Assembly (NCBI RefSeq): GCF_014640535.1
Contig: NZ_BMHD01000001.1
Span: 2,965,474 to 3,029,473 of the forward strand
Length of the DNA stretch: 64,000 nucleotides
Reading direction: 5' to 3'
Source of the DNA: Cnuibacter physcomitrellae
GTDB taxonomy: Bacteria; Actinomycetota; Actinomycetes; Actinomycetales; Microbacteriaceae
The notes under the pieces were generated by a model. It saw only the letters and a program-made list of their open reading frames with translations, had not been told where the DNA came from and ran no database searches. Positions 25,576-34,350 of the stretch are shown in pieces (positions within the stretch are counted from its first letter, which is position 1; the number at the start of each line of letters is the position of its first letter). A program made the translations under genes and the position numbers.

Positions 25576-26613
25576 TCAGCTCGCGAGGATCACGGTCGGA
25601 CTGCCCACCGCGGCCCGGTCGACGACACCGGTCGACAGCCCGCCGTCGTCGACCCGGTGCGTCGTGATCTCGTCGGATCCCTGGTGGGCGACGCGGAGCA
25701 CCCGTCCCTCGACGGCGTGGTGCCGCGGGAGGGACCCGCCCGACGCGAACGCGCCGATGCCCGCGAGGGCTCCGGCCTCGTCGCAGCGGAGGACCGCGAT
25801 CCGGTCGCTCCCGCGCAGACCCACGTGGAGCAGTCCGCCCGGTGACGCCTCGATGTGCGCGGCGGTCTCGCCGGGCTGTGGGCTGTCGGGGGTCAGCGGC
25901 AGCCGGGCGGCGAGACGGCGTCCCGCCCCGTCGCGCACCACCGAGAGGGCCTCGCAGGAGTACTCCGTGCAGACCACGAGGAGGTCGTCGGACAGCGCGA
26001 CCAGGTGACGGGGACCGCATCCGAAGGGCAGCTCTACCGTGGAGGTGGGGTGCAGACGTCCGTCGCGGACGCTGAAGACCCGGAGCAGGTCGTAGCCGAG
26101 GTCGGTCGTGACCACCTCCTCGGGTCCGAGCCAGAGGGACATGTGCGCGCGGCTGCTCGCCTCGAGACCGGCCGGTGGCGGGGTGGTCGCCCGCAGGGCG
26201 GGGTGCGGATCCTCCGCGGGGGTCGTGAGCACGGGCTCGCCGAGGGCCCCCTCGGGATCGATCGGGTACAGCGCGACCGTCCCGTCGCCCCAGCAGGTCG
26301 CCGCGAGGTGGTCCCCCGACGGGGAGACCGCGACGTGGCACACGGCCGGTCCGGCCGGGCGGCTGCCCAGCGGGGAGAGCTCGCCGCCGGCCGCCGTGAT
26401 GCGGAAGGCGCTCACCGTCCCCGCCGACTCGTCGGCCGAGTAGAGCACCGACAGTCGCGGATGGCGCGCCAGGAAGCTCGGCGAGGGGGTCGGATGCGCC
26501 GGGCCGGCCGCGACGAACGTGTCGCCGTCGGCACGCCACCGCGAGATCCCCGAGCTCGATCCGCCCATCTCGGGGGTGTATCCGCCGACCCAGAACGCCC
26601 CGCCGTCGGTCAT
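25576..26613 (-). CDS. lactonase family beta-propeller protein (6-phosphogluconolactonase-like)
   Basis: 345 residues from ATG 26613. It shows the seven-bladed propeller repeats of the Pgl/carboxy-muconate lactonase family (FWVGGYTPEMGG, LSVLYSADESAGTVSAF, CHVAVSPSGDHLAATCWGDG, GCGPRHLVALSDD, AHIEASPGG). The family hydrolyses sugar-acid or aromatic lactones. Lying between an apiosidase-like gene and an MFS carrier, it may open a sugar lactone from the released sugar (inference). Confidence 0.85.
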   Translation of the reverse strand: MTDGGAFWVGGYTPEMGGSSSGISRWRADGDTFVAAGPAHPTPSPSFLARHPRLSVLYSADESAGTVSAFRITAAGGELSPLGSRPAGPAVCHVAVSPSGDHLAATCWGDGTVALYPIDPEGALGEPVLTTPAEDPHPALRATTPPPAGLEASSRAHMSLWLGPEEVVTTDLGYDLLRVFSVRDGRLHPTSTVELPFGCGPRHLVALSDDLLVVCTEYSCEALSVVRDGAGRRLAARLPLTPDSPQPGETAAHIEASPGGLLHVGLRGSDRIAVLRCDEAGALAGIGAFASGGSLPRHHAVEGRVLRVAHQGSDEITTHRVDDGGLSTGVVDRAAVGSPTVILAS

Positions 26614-26644
26614 CGTGTGCTCTCCTCTGCCCGTCGAGGTCCGG

Positions 26645-27907
26645 TCATCCGGCCGGCCGCACGATGTAGAGCGCGTCGCCCAGGAACTCGGGCTGCTCGA
26701 TCCGCAGGCCGCCCTCGACCGGGGTGGTGCGCACGGCGTCGCGCCGCCCGTGGTCGAGATCGTACGCGGTGACCGTGACCGCCGCGTCCACGCGGAGGGT
26801 GAGTGCGAAGGGCTCGGGCGCGTAGACGACGACGGCGTCTCCGACCCGGCCGGCGACCGCCCCCGACGGCTCCGCGACGAGCAGGTCGGGATCTTCGACG
26901 AGACCGAAGAGGTCCTCCTCCTCGACCACACGGCGCACGAAGGCCGCGTCGAGCGCCCCCTCGAAGCCGGCGGCGACGGAGAACGGGAACGGGGTGCCGT
27001 GCACGTCCTCCGCGGTGAAGGCGGCGCCGCGGCGGTGCCACGACCACACGCCGTGGGCGCCGTAGCCGAGCCCCGCGCTCGCGCCGGCGACGACGCCGGT
27101 CCAGCTGGCTCGGCGCACGTCGTCGCGACGGTGGCGCTCGCGTCCGGCGAAGCGGCCGAGGCCCTCGTAGCAGGGCTCGAGGTTGACGATCGGCCGCTCG
27201 ACGCCTAGCCCGCGGTAGTAACGGGTGAGGTCGGCGGGCAGGGTATCCCACGCCTCGTTGTGGCCGGACTGCAGGCCGTGCACGTCGATGAGGGCGCCGT
27301 CGGCGATCGAGGCGGGCATCCTCGCCGTCGGGGTGTCGTGCCAGGTGATGAGCGCGTCCGGAGCCTCCTCGCGCACGACGCTCGCCGCCAGCGAGTACCT
27401 CTCGAGGGCCGTGTCATCGTTCAGGTCGTCGTCGCCCGAGATGGCGAAGACGGGGGAGAAGGGGGCGAAGGTCCGCACCGCGTGCCGCACGTAGTCCACG
27501 GTCTGCTCCTCGGTGAGGACGTGGTCCGGGGTGAGACGGCTGCCCCAGGTGCCCGGCACGAAGTTGTTCCACAGCAGCACGAGGACGGGGGTGAAGCCCC
27601 GCGCCTGCGCCTGCTCGAGCACCCAGACGGCGTGCGACCAGTAGTCGGGGTCTCCGCCGTCGAAGTCGACGCCCGCGGGGGAGACGGCGAAGGGCGTCCG
27701 CTCGGCCTCGGACCTGTCGTGGACGATCGGGAGCACGCTGATGAGCAGCGCGTTGAAGCCCTGCCGGCGGCGCAGCTCGAGGTGATCGAGCCACTCCGCG
27801 TCGGTCGGGGACGTGAACGCCGCCCACACGGTGTCGGCCAGCAGGAATCGGCGCCGACCGTCGGCGAGGAGGCTCCGGTGGTCGGGGGCCACGGTCCAGG
27901 AGGTCAT
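26645..27907 (-). CDS. DUF4038 / GH140-type apiosidase-like glycosidase
   Basis: 420 residues. The N-terminal TIM-barrel has LADTVWAAFTSPTDAEWLDHL, the opening of the apiosidase-like (GH140, DUF4038) family whose characterised member releases apiose from rhamnogalacturonan II. Candidate catalytic acids are Asp159 in ISGDDD and Glu244 in NLEPCYEG. A C-terminal beta domain of about 90 residues closes the protein. There is no signal peptide, so it would act on imported oligosaccharides in the cytosol. It is divergent from the IclR gene, and the apionate operon is 8 kb away. Confidence 0.78.
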   Translation of the reverse strand: MTSWTVAPDHRSLLADGRRRFLLADTVWAAFTSPTDAEWLDHLELRRRQGFNALLISVLPIVHDRSEAERTPFAVSPAGVDFDGGDPDYWSHAVWVLEQAQARGFTPVLVLLWNNFVPGTWGSRLTPDHVLTEEQTVDYVRHAVRTFAPFSPVFAISGDDDLNDDTALERYSLAASVVREEAPDALITWHDTPTARMPASIADGALIDVHGLQSGHNEAWDTLPADLTRYYRGLGVERPIVNLEPCYEGLGRFAGRERHRRDDVRRASWTGVVAGASAGLGYGAHGVWSWHRRGAAFTAEDVHGTPFPFSVAAGFEGALDAAFVRRVVEEEDLFGLVEDPDLLVAEPSGAVAGRVGDAVVVYAPEPFALTLRVDAAVTVTAYDLDHGRRDAVRTTPVEGGLRIEQPEFLGDALYIVRPAG

Positions 27908-27969
27908 GCGGGGTCCTTTCGGGAGGGCGTTAGTGTGGGGATCCGAGAATCGAGGGAACCGGGAGAGCA

Positions 27970-28752
27970 GTGGCCGAGGGCGAGAGGACCGCGACGCGCG
28001 GCGGGGTGAAGTCGTCGCTGCGCACGCTCGAGATCCTCGAGCTCCTGGCGTCCGACGACGAGCGCCGCTCGATCGCCGAGATCGCCCGAGAGCTCGGCAT
28101 CCCCCGATCGAGCCTGCACGGCCTCATGCACACGATGGCCGATCGCGGCTGGCTGCAGACCGACGCGAGCGGAACCCGGTACGGCCTGGGCATCCGCTCC
28201 CTGCTGGCGGGCACGTCGTACATCGAGACCGACGACGTCGTCGCGCTGTCCGGGTCGGCGCTCGACCGCATCGCCGATCGCACGGGCGAGACGGTGCACC
28301 TCGGGCGCCTGGACGGGGCGGACGTCGTGTACCTCGCCAAGCGCGAGTCGGTGCATCCGCTGCGCATGTACTCGGCCGTGGGGCGTCGGCTGCCCGCGCA
28401 CGCCACAGCCCTGGGGAAGGTGCTGCTGGCCAGGACGGAGCCCGCCCGGCTCGACGCGCTCCTCGGCCGGGGCCCCCTCGTCGCTCTCACGCCCGAGACC
28501 ATCGTCGACCGGGCTCGCCTCGACGAGGAGCTCGACCGCATCCGGACCGACGGCTACGCCGTCGATCGCGGGGAGAACAGCCTGGGGATCACCTGCTTCG
28601 CGGTGGCCCTCGCGGGCGACGGATCGCTCAACGCGGTGAGCTGCTCGCTGCCCGATGCGCGCCTCGACGCCGGTCATCGAGCCGAGATCGTGGCGGCGCT
28701 GGCCGATGGGGCGCGCGAGATCGACACGCTCCTCGGGCGTCGAGGGCGCTGA
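27970..28752 (+). CDS. IclR family transcriptional regulator
   Basis: 260 residues from GTG 27970. The N-terminal winged helix has SLRTLEILELLASDDERRSIAEI and ELGIPRSSLHGLMHTM; the C-terminal effector domain has RLPAHATALGKVLLA and SLGITCFAVAL. It sits between the divergent glycosidase operon and the downstream kinase/aldolase operon, so it may control both. Confidence 0.9.
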   Translation: MAEGERTATRGGVKSSLRTLEILELLASDDERRSIAEIARELGIPRSSLHGLMHTMADRGWLQTDASGTRYGLGIRSLLAGTSYIETDDVVALSGSALDRIADRTGETVHLGRLDGADVVYLAKRESVHPLRMYSAVGRRLPAHATALGKVLLARTEPARLDALLGRGPLVALTPETIVDRARLDEELDRIRTDGYAVDRGENSLGITCFAVALAGDGSLNAVSCSLPDARLDAGHRAEIVAALADGAREIDTLLGRRGR

Positions 28753-28814
28753 CGCCGGGGAGCCGTGGCGCGCCAGACGCGGGTGCGCCGCGGCGACCTT
28801 CCCTGCCGTGCCGC

Positions 28815-28875
28815 TTGACAGCATCCGCACCCCTTCGTATCGTTCGTCTACATGAACCGCATTCACATATGTGAA
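28815..28875 (+). promoter_or_regulatory. promoter and palindromic operator of the kinase/aldolase operon
   Basis: TTGACA (28815-28820) and TATCGT (28838-28843) are spaced by 17 bp. Downstream, at 28862-28875, lies the perfect palindrome TTCACATATGTGAA, just before the kinase ATG at 28890. A repressor there would block elongation or initiation; the adjacent IclR protein is the obvious candidate. Confidence 0.65.
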
Positions 28876-28889
28876 CGAGTGTATCGCGC

Positions 28890-29879
28890 ATGACGACCGT
28901 CCTCACGCTCGGCGAGCCGCTCGCCACCCTCACGGTCGACGACGCCGATCCCCGCGTGGCCGCCGTGCACGTGGCGGGCGCCGAGCTCAACACCGCCGTC
29001 GGTCTGGCGCGCCAGGGGGTCGAGGTGCGGTGGTTCTCCCGCAGCGCCGACGACGCGTTGGGATCGCTCGTGCTCGCCACCCTCCGTCGTGAGGGCGTCG
29101 ACGCGTCACGGGTCGTCCTCGCCACGGGGGAGCGCACCGGCCTGATCGTCAAGCAGCGGATCGACGACCACGCCATGCGGAGCGAGCACTACCGCGCCGG
29201 TTCCGCGTCTAGCCGCCTGTCGCCGGAGGAGGTGCCGGGCGACCTGCTGGAGGGGGTGGACCTGCTCCACGTCACCGGCATCACGCCGGCCATCGGCGAG
29301 GGCCCCCGGGCGGCCTGGACGGCGCTCATCCGCTCGGCCGCGGATCGGCTGGTGCCGGTCTCGCTCGACGTCAACCACCGGCCTCAGCTCGTCGACGACG
29401 ACGGGATCCGCGACATCGTCGACAGTGTGATCGACTCCGTCGACACCCTCTTCTGCAACGAGGAGGAGGCGCAGCTGCTCACCGGCGAGACGGATCCCGA
29501 GCGCGCGCTCGCGGCGCTGGTCGCTCGCGGTCCGCGGACCGTGGTGCTCAAGCTCGGTCGCCGCGGCGCCCTCGTGGGCTTCGCGGACGGACGCACGCTG
29601 CGCGGCGGGGTCTGGCCGGTGCCGCTGCCGACCTTCCCCGTCGGCGCCGGCGACGCGTTCAACGCCGGGTGGATCGCCGCGGCGCTCGGTGGTGTCGACC
29701 CCGGGGTCGCGCTGCCCCTGGCGGCATGGACCGCGGCGAGGGTGGTCGCCGATCCGGGCGACCACGACGGCTTCCCGTCCGCGGCGGAGGTCGCGGAGGT
29801 CCGCGAGGCGCTGACACGAGGGGATCTCGCTCCCGAGCCCTACGACGTCGGCGCCCCGGTCGAGGTGGTGGTCCGATGA
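28890..29879 (+). CDS. kdgK: PfkB family sugar kinase, probable 2-dehydro-3-deoxygluconokinase
   Basis: 329 residues of the ribokinase fold: GGA-like AGAELNTAVGLARQG near residue 30, SLDVNHRPQL, CNEEEAQLLTG and the catalytic/anion-hole motif FPVGAGDAFNAGW near residue 250. It overlaps the aldolase start (ATGA). Pairing with a KDPG/KHG aldolase indicates phosphorylation of 2-keto-3-deoxygluconate in a uronate or gluconate route. Confidence 0.85.
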   Translation: MTTVLTLGEPLATLTVDDADPRVAAVHVAGAELNTAVGLARQGVEVRWFSRSADDALGSLVLATLRREGVDASRVVLATGERTGLIVKQRIDDHAMRSEHYRAGSASSRLSPEEVPGDLLEGVDLLHVTGITPAIGEGPRAAWTALIRSAADRLVPVSLDVNHRPQLVDDDGIRDIVDSVIDSVDTLFCNEEEAQLLTGETDPERALAALVARGPRTVVLKLGRRGALVGFADGRTLRGGVWPVPLPTFPVGAGDAFNAGWIAAALGGVDPGVALPLAAWTAARVVADPGDHDGFPSAAEVAEVREALTRGDLAPEPYDVGAPVEVVVR

Positions 29880-30493
29880 CGGCCTTCGTCGAGACGCTGC
29901 GCAGGGCGCGCATCGTCGCCGTGCTGCGTGCCGACGGCGCCGCGGCCCTCGAGGCGCAGCTCGACGCGGTGCGCGAGGGCGGCGTGCGGGCCATCGAGGT
30001 CACGACCACCGCCGAGGGGTGGCAGCAGGTGCTGCGCCGCGCCGCGTCGGAGGCGGAGGCCGACGTGCTCGTCGGCGCCGGGACCGTGACGACGATCGAG
30101 CAGGCCGAGCAGGCGCTCGAGGCGGGCGCGCGCTTCCTCGTCTCGCCCTACCGGGTGCCCGACGCGGTCAGTGCGATCGCGCGGACCGCGGCCGGCGGAG
30201 GCGTTCCCTTCGTCCCCGGCGGGTTCACGCCGGCGGAGGTGGCTGAGGCCGCTCAGGTCGGTGACGGCGTCGCGAAGCTGTTCCCCGCCGCGACCGGCGG
30301 GCTGGCGCACCTCAAGGCGATCCGCGACGTGCTGCCGTCGGTGTCGATCATGCCGACGGGCGGCATCGGGCCCGACGACGCCGCCGACTGGCTGGCGGCG
30401 GGCGCTGTCGCCGTGGGGCTGGGAGGTGCGCTCGTCCGGCAGCCGGTGGCGCGCATCCGTGACCTGATGTCGAGCGTGGGTGCGGGTGCCTGA
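29876..30493 (+). CDS. eda: KDPG / 4-hydroxy-2-oxoglutarate aldolase
   Basis: 205 residues. The class I aldolase signature is complete: the Glu of AIEVTTTAEG, GAGTVTT, FVPGGFTPAEV and the Schiff-base Lys in GVAKLFPAA, then IMPTGGIG. It cleaves 2-keto-3-deoxy-6-phosphogluconate to pyruvate and glyceraldehyde 3-phosphate. Its start overlaps the kinase stop and its 3' end overlaps the aldose epimerase gene. Confidence 0.93.
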   Translation: MTAFVETLRRARIVAVLRADGAAALEAQLDAVREGGVRAIEVTTTAEGWQQVLRRAASEAEADVLVGAGTVTTIEQAEQALEAGARFLVSPYRVPDAVSAIARTAAGGGVPFVPGGFTPAEVAEAAQVGDGVAKLFPAATGGLAHLKAIRDVLPSVSIMPTGGIGPDDAADWLAAGAVAVGLGGALVRQPVARIRDLMSSVGAGA

Positions 30494-31334
30494 GACGGAC
30501 CGGATGGAGCGGGTCGAGGTCGCCGCCGGGCGCCTGTCGGCGGTGGTCGAGGCGGAGGGGGCGCGGATGGCGTCCTTGCGCTGGACGGACCCTCGCGGCG
30601 GGGGCGAGCGCGAGCTGCTGCTGCGCACACCCTGGTCGGACGACCCCGACGGTCCGTGGTCGATGCCGGTCAGCAGCCACGAATGGCATCGCCGCTATCG
30701 AGGCGGCTGGCACGTGCTGCTGCCGCGCGCCGGGGATCCGGTCGCCATCGACGGCATCGAGCAGCCCTTCCACGGCGAGGCGGCCTGGCGCGTCTGGCGC
30801 CTCGCGACCGTGCCCGGCGGATGCGACGCGACGGTCCTGCTCCGCACCGTGCCGTTGCGACTGGAGCGGCGTGTGAGGCTGGAGGGCTCGACCGTCCGCG
30901 TGATCCAGGACGTGCGGAACGAGGGACCGGAGCCCGTCGCGTTCGGATGGCTGGAGCATCCCGCCCTCGACGGTCCGCTCCTCGAGGGCGCGACGGTCCG
31001 CCTCGGAGACGGCGAGCCCGTCGCCGTGGTGGATGCGCCGCAGACGTCGTTCGCGGACCTCGACGGGCGACAGGGGGTGTGCCGCATCTCGGCGCCGGTG
31101 CTCGGCGTGACGATCGAGATGCGCTGGGACGGCGCGCTCTTCCCGCGCACCCACCTCTGGCAGGAGAGGCGCGGCACCGCCGGGTTCCCCTGGTGGGGCG
31201 GGGTCGATGCGGTGGGCGTCGAGCCGTCCTCGGACCGGTTCCGGCCCTCCGCGGACCAGCTCGGCTCGCTGGTGGTGGACCCGGGCGCCACGCTGAGCGC
31301 CGCCTTCGAGATCTCGGTGACACCGGGAGCGTAG
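30480..31334 (+). CDS. aldose 1-epimerase superfamily protein
   Basis: 284 residues from GTG 30480, overlapping the aldolase by 14 bp; ATG 30504 (MERVEVAAGRLSAVVE) is an alternative. A beta-sandwich galactose-mutarotase-like fold is suggested by HEWHRRYRGGWHVLLPRAG, FHGEAAWRVW and RVIQDVRNEG. It probably interconverts sugar anomers for the same pathway. The canonical catalytic His/Glu could not be placed with certainty. Confidence 0.75.
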   Translation: MRVPETDRMERVEVAAGRLSAVVEAEGARMASLRWTDPRGGGERELLLRTPWSDDPDGPWSMPVSSHEWHRRYRGGWHVLLPRAGDPVAIDGIEQPFHGEAAWRVWRLATVPGGCDATVLLRTVPLRLERRVRLEGSTVRVIQDVRNEGPEPVAFGWLEHPALDGPLLEGATVRLGDGEPVAVVDAPQTSFADLDGRQGVCRISAPVLGVTIEMRWDGALFPRTHLWQERRGTAGFPWWGGVDAVGVEPSSDRFRPSADQLGSLVVDPGATLSAAFEISVTPGA

Positions 31335-31370
31335 TCCCGGGCGCTCTCCAGGGCCTAGAATCGGTCCACG

Positions 31371-32411
31371 ATGGAGAGAAAAGCGGTTTCCCTGCGCGAC
31401 GTCGCCGCCGTCGCAGGAGTCTCGGTGTCGACCGTCTCGAAGGTGCTGCGGGGGCAGGGCAAGGCGTCCGATGCGACCCGCAAGCGCATCCTCGCGGCCG
31501 CCGAGCGGCTCGACTTCCAGCCCAACGCGCTCGGCCAGTTCCTCGCGCAGGGTCGCAGCGCCACCATCGGCATCCTCGCCGAGAACGCGCCCGGCACGTT
31601 CACCATGCCCGTGCTCACGGGGGCGACCACGGCCTTCGGCGAGCGCGACCTCTCCGTCCTCGTCTACGACTCCCACCTCGACCGCACCGTGGTCGCCGCG
31701 ACCGTCCGCAAGCTCAAGGCCCGCAAGGTCGACGGCCTCCTCGTCATCGGCGACGGCAGCGGATCCGACATGCACTCCGTCTCCGAGGGGTTCTCGGTGC
31801 CGGTGGTCTACGCCTACGGGATCTCGGATGACGCGCACGACCCGTCGTTCATGCACGACGGGTTCCTCGCCGGACGGCTCGCCGGTGAGCACCTCCTCGG
31901 TCTCGGCCGCACGAGGATCGCCCACATCACGGCGGCGCCCTCCGACCTGTCGGCGAAGGCCCGCGCCGACGGACTGCGCGCCGCGCTCGACGAGGCGGGC
32001 CTGCCGCTCGTGCTCGGGCAGCCCCTCAGCGGCGACTGGACCCGCGAGTGGGGCATCCGCGCCGCACGGCGCCTGCTCGAGAGCGGCGAGCGGTTCGACG
32101 CCGTGTTCTGCGGGAACGACACCATCGCCGCCGCGGTGCAGGACGTGCTCCGCGAGTCCGGTCGCCGCGTCCCCGAGGACGTCGCCATCGTCGGCATGGA
32201 CAACATCACCGGCCTCTCCGGCCAGCACGACGGCCTGCTCACCACGATCGACCCGAACCTCACCGAGCTCGGCGCCGTCGCCGCGCGCTACCTCGCCGAC
32301 GCGATCGAGGGGGGCGAGTACGAGGGCGGCGTGCACACCATCCCGTGCACCCTCATCCCCGGCGAGTCCACCGGCGCCCTCCCCCGCTCCGCCGGCTCCG
32401 TCGCCGCCTGA
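31371..32411 (+). CDS. LacI family transcriptional regulator
   Basis: 346 residues. The N-terminal headpiece SLRDVAAVAGVSVSTVSKVL and hinge QPNALGQFLAQGRS are typical; the effector domain is a type 1 binding-protein fold (FDAVFCGNDTIAAAVQDVL, VAIVGMDNITG). It follows the sugar operon by 36 bp and probably regulates a carbohydrate operon, not necessarily the one next to it. Confidence 0.9.
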   Translation: MERKAVSLRDVAAVAGVSVSTVSKVLRGQGKASDATRKRILAAAERLDFQPNALGQFLAQGRSATIGILAENAPGTFTMPVLTGATTAFGERDLSVLVYDSHLDRTVVAATVRKLKARKVDGLLVIGDGSGSDMHSVSEGFSVPVVYAYGISDDAHDPSFMHDGFLAGRLAGEHLLGLGRTRIAHITAAPSDLSAKARADGLRAALDEAGLPLVLGQPLSGDWTREWGIRAARRLLESGERFDAVFCGNDTIAAAVQDVLRESGRRVPEDVAIVGMDNITGLSGQHDGLLTTIDPNLTELGAVAARYLADAIEGGEYEGGVHTIPCTLIPGESTGALPRSAGSVAA

Positions 32412-32431
32412 CCCGGGCGCGCGGCGCGGGA

Positions 32432-32518
32432 CCGTAGTGCGGGTTCCGCCCGCATCCTGCGCTGAGGGGGCCGTATGGGCGGCGACAGACCGCGGAGCGG
32501 GCGCAACCCGCACCACGG
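32432..32518. terminator. inverted repeat between converging genes
   Basis: 22-bp arms at 32432-32453 and 32497-32518 with two mismatches, both containing the GTGCGGGTT / AACCCGCAC core, separated by 43 nt. The whole gap between the LacI and oxidoreductase stops is occupied by this structure, which probably terminates both transcripts. Confidence 0.6.
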
Positions 32519-32531
32519 CCGGGCGGCGGGC

Positions 32532-33653
32532 TCAGAGGCGGACGACGAGCTTGCGGGCGGAGACGCCCGCGCGCAGGCGGTCGAGGGCGGGCTGGATCGA
32601 CTCGAGGCCCTCGCCGACGACCTCGGCCTCGGGGGCGCAGACGTGCCTGCCCTCGGCGAGCGCCGTGGGCAGGTAGTCCTCCCAGAGCATCCGGCCGACC
32701 TCGTTCGTCATGAGGGTGCTGCCCCACACGAAGCGCGCGTCGATCCCGTGGCGGCGAGCGCGCAGCTGGGTGAGAGACGTTGACGTGCCGAGGCGCAGCA
32801 TCGTCCGCGCCGCGCGCAGGCTCGGGCCGCCTCGCCGCGGCAGGTCACCGAACGAGACCGCGGGGCTGGCCAGCGCGACCCGCTTCGCTCCCGTCGCCGC
32901 GGCGAGCGCGACCGCCGGCCGAGCCGACCCCGTCCCGACGGCCAGGATGCCGACCACACGATCCTCGCGGAGGGCGGAGCCCAGCTGCGACACCGCGGAG
33001 GGGTCCCGGTAGTCGGCGACGACGTCCGCGCCCAGCGCGCGCATCCGCTCGTGGTTGCGCGGGGAGGCGGTGGTCGCGACGCGGTGGCCGGATGCGGCGG
33101 CGAGCTGGATCGCGTTGCTGCCGACGCTCGTGGAGCCGCCCCAGACCACGACGGTGCCCCGGGTGCCGACGGCCGACGGGGAGCCGGTCGGGTGGGGCAG
33201 GGCGAGGTGATCGGACTGGAACAGGGCGGTCGCGGCCGTCGAGACCGCGAGCGGGAGCACGACGACCTCCTCGAACGAGAGCCGGTCGGGGATCGGCGCG
33301 GTCAGGTCGGCCCGCACGACGACGTAGTGCTGGAACCCGCCCTCGGCGCGGTGCCGTCGATCGCGCTCCATCCCCACGGCGTACGCCACCACCCGGTCAC
33401 CCGGGGCGAAGCGGGACACCGACGGCCCCACCGACACGACCTCTCCGGCGACGTCCTCGCCGAGGATCGCCGGATAGGGCAGCCAGCGGTACATGAGGTC
33501 GCCGGTCCACTGCTTGACCTCGTCGAGCGGGTTCACGGCGATCGCCCGGACGCGGACGAGCAGCTCCTCCGGCCCGGGCTCGGGCATGTCGGCGGGGCCG
33601 ACCACGAGGTCGGCGCGCGGCTCGGTCAGCCACGCTGCGGTGTTGGTGGGCAC
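32532..33653 (-). CDS. zinc-free MDR oxidoreductase (alcohol dehydrogenase-like)
   Basis: 373 residues from GTG 33653, with GGAAGGAGAC just upstream. Medium-chain reductase layout: VRAIAVNPLDEVKQWTGD, GEDVAGEVVSVGPSVSRFAPGDRV and the cofactor motif VVWGGSTSVGSNAIQLAAASG near residue 180. It resembles the enoyl-reductase/quinone-reductase branch. It is divergent from a TetR gene with paired operators, so expression is probably induced by a small toxic or lipophilic compound. Confidence 0.85.
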   Translation of the reverse strand: MPTNTAAWLTEPRADLVVGPADMPEPGPEELLVRVRAIAVNPLDEVKQWTGDLMYRWLPYPAILGEDVAGEVVSVGPSVSRFAPGDRVVAYAVGMERDRRHRAEGGFQHYVVVRADLTAPIPDRLSFEEVVVLPLAVSTAATALFQSDHLALPHPTGSPSAVGTRGTVVVWGGSTSVGSNAIQLAAASGHRVATTASPRNHERMRALGADVVADYRDPSAVSQLGSALREDRVVGILAVGTGSARPAVALAAATGAKRVALASPAVSFGDLPRRGGPSLRAARTMLRLGTSTSLTQLRARRHGIDARFVWGSTLMTNEVGRMLWEDYLPTALAEGRHVCAPEAEVVGEGLESIQPALDRLRAGVSARKLVVRL

Positions 33654-33680
33654 GATGTCTCCTTCCGCGACGAGGTCAAT

Positions 33681-33723
33681 GGCACGTCGTGTCATCAGCG
33701 TAACACTGACGACACGTCGTGCC
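33681..33723. promoter_or_regulatory. paired TetR-type operators
   Basis: Two 13-bp imperfect dyads, GGCACGTCGTGTC (33681-33693) and GACACGTCGTGCC (33711-33723), each other's near-mirror and centred 30 bp apart, about three helical turns. They fill the gap between the divergent oxidoreductase and TetR genes. Confidence 0.65.
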
Positions 33724-33741
33724 ATCAGCTAGGCTGGCCGC

Positions 33742-34350
33742 ATGCCACGCTGGGCCCCCAACGCCGCGCTCCGCCTCGAGCGAGCCGCGATCGAGCTGTT
33801 CGCCGAGAAGGGGTTCGCGGGGGCCACCGTGCCCGAGATCGCCCAGCGCGCCGGACTGACCACGCGCACCTTCTTCCGGCACTTCGCCGACAAGCGGGAT
33901 GTGCTGTTCCTGCGTGAGCGGGAGCTCCCCGCCGTCGTCGCCGAGCTGCTGGCGACCGCACCCCCGGGGCTCGATCCTCTGGCGTTGGCCATGCACGGGC
34001 TCGAGTCGGCGGCGACGGGCGATCTCGAACGGTGGAAGGACGACATCCGCGCCCGACGAGCGATCGTGGAGTCGGAGCCGCAGCTCCGCGAACGGGAGCG
34101 CCTGAAGTCCGCGGTGCTCACCGACGCCATCCGCGACGGGCTGCGCGCCGGTGGCGTGGATGCCGACGACGCGGCCCTCACCGCGGCCGTGGCCACCGCC
34201 CTCTTCGACGCCGCGCTCGAGCGCTGGCTCGGCGGCGACGACGGCCTCCCGCTCGTCGAGGTGCTCGCTCGTCTCCGGGCCCGGCTCGGGCGCCTGGCCT
34301 CAGTCCCCGTCGCCGGTGGCGGCGCCGAAGACGAGGGCGTCCTCCGCTGA
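33742..34350 (+). CDS. TetR family transcriptional regulator
   Basis: 202 residues. N-terminal helix-turn-helix: RAAIELFAEKGFAGATVPEI and AGLTTRTFFRHFADKRDVLF. The C-terminal ligand domain is helical and unassigned. Its 3' end overlaps the converging STAS gene by 51 bp, a fairly long antisense overlap. It probably represses the divergent oxidoreductase and itself. Confidence 0.9.
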   Translation: MPRWAPNAALRLERAAIELFAEKGFAGATVPEIAQRAGLTTRTFFRHFADKRDVLFLRERELPAVVAELLATAPPGLDPLALAMHGLESAATGDLERWKDDIRARRAIVESEPQLRERERLKSAVLTDAIRDGLRAGGVDADDAALTAAVATALFDAALERWLGGDDGLPLVEVLARLRARLGRLASVPVAGGGAEDEGVLR

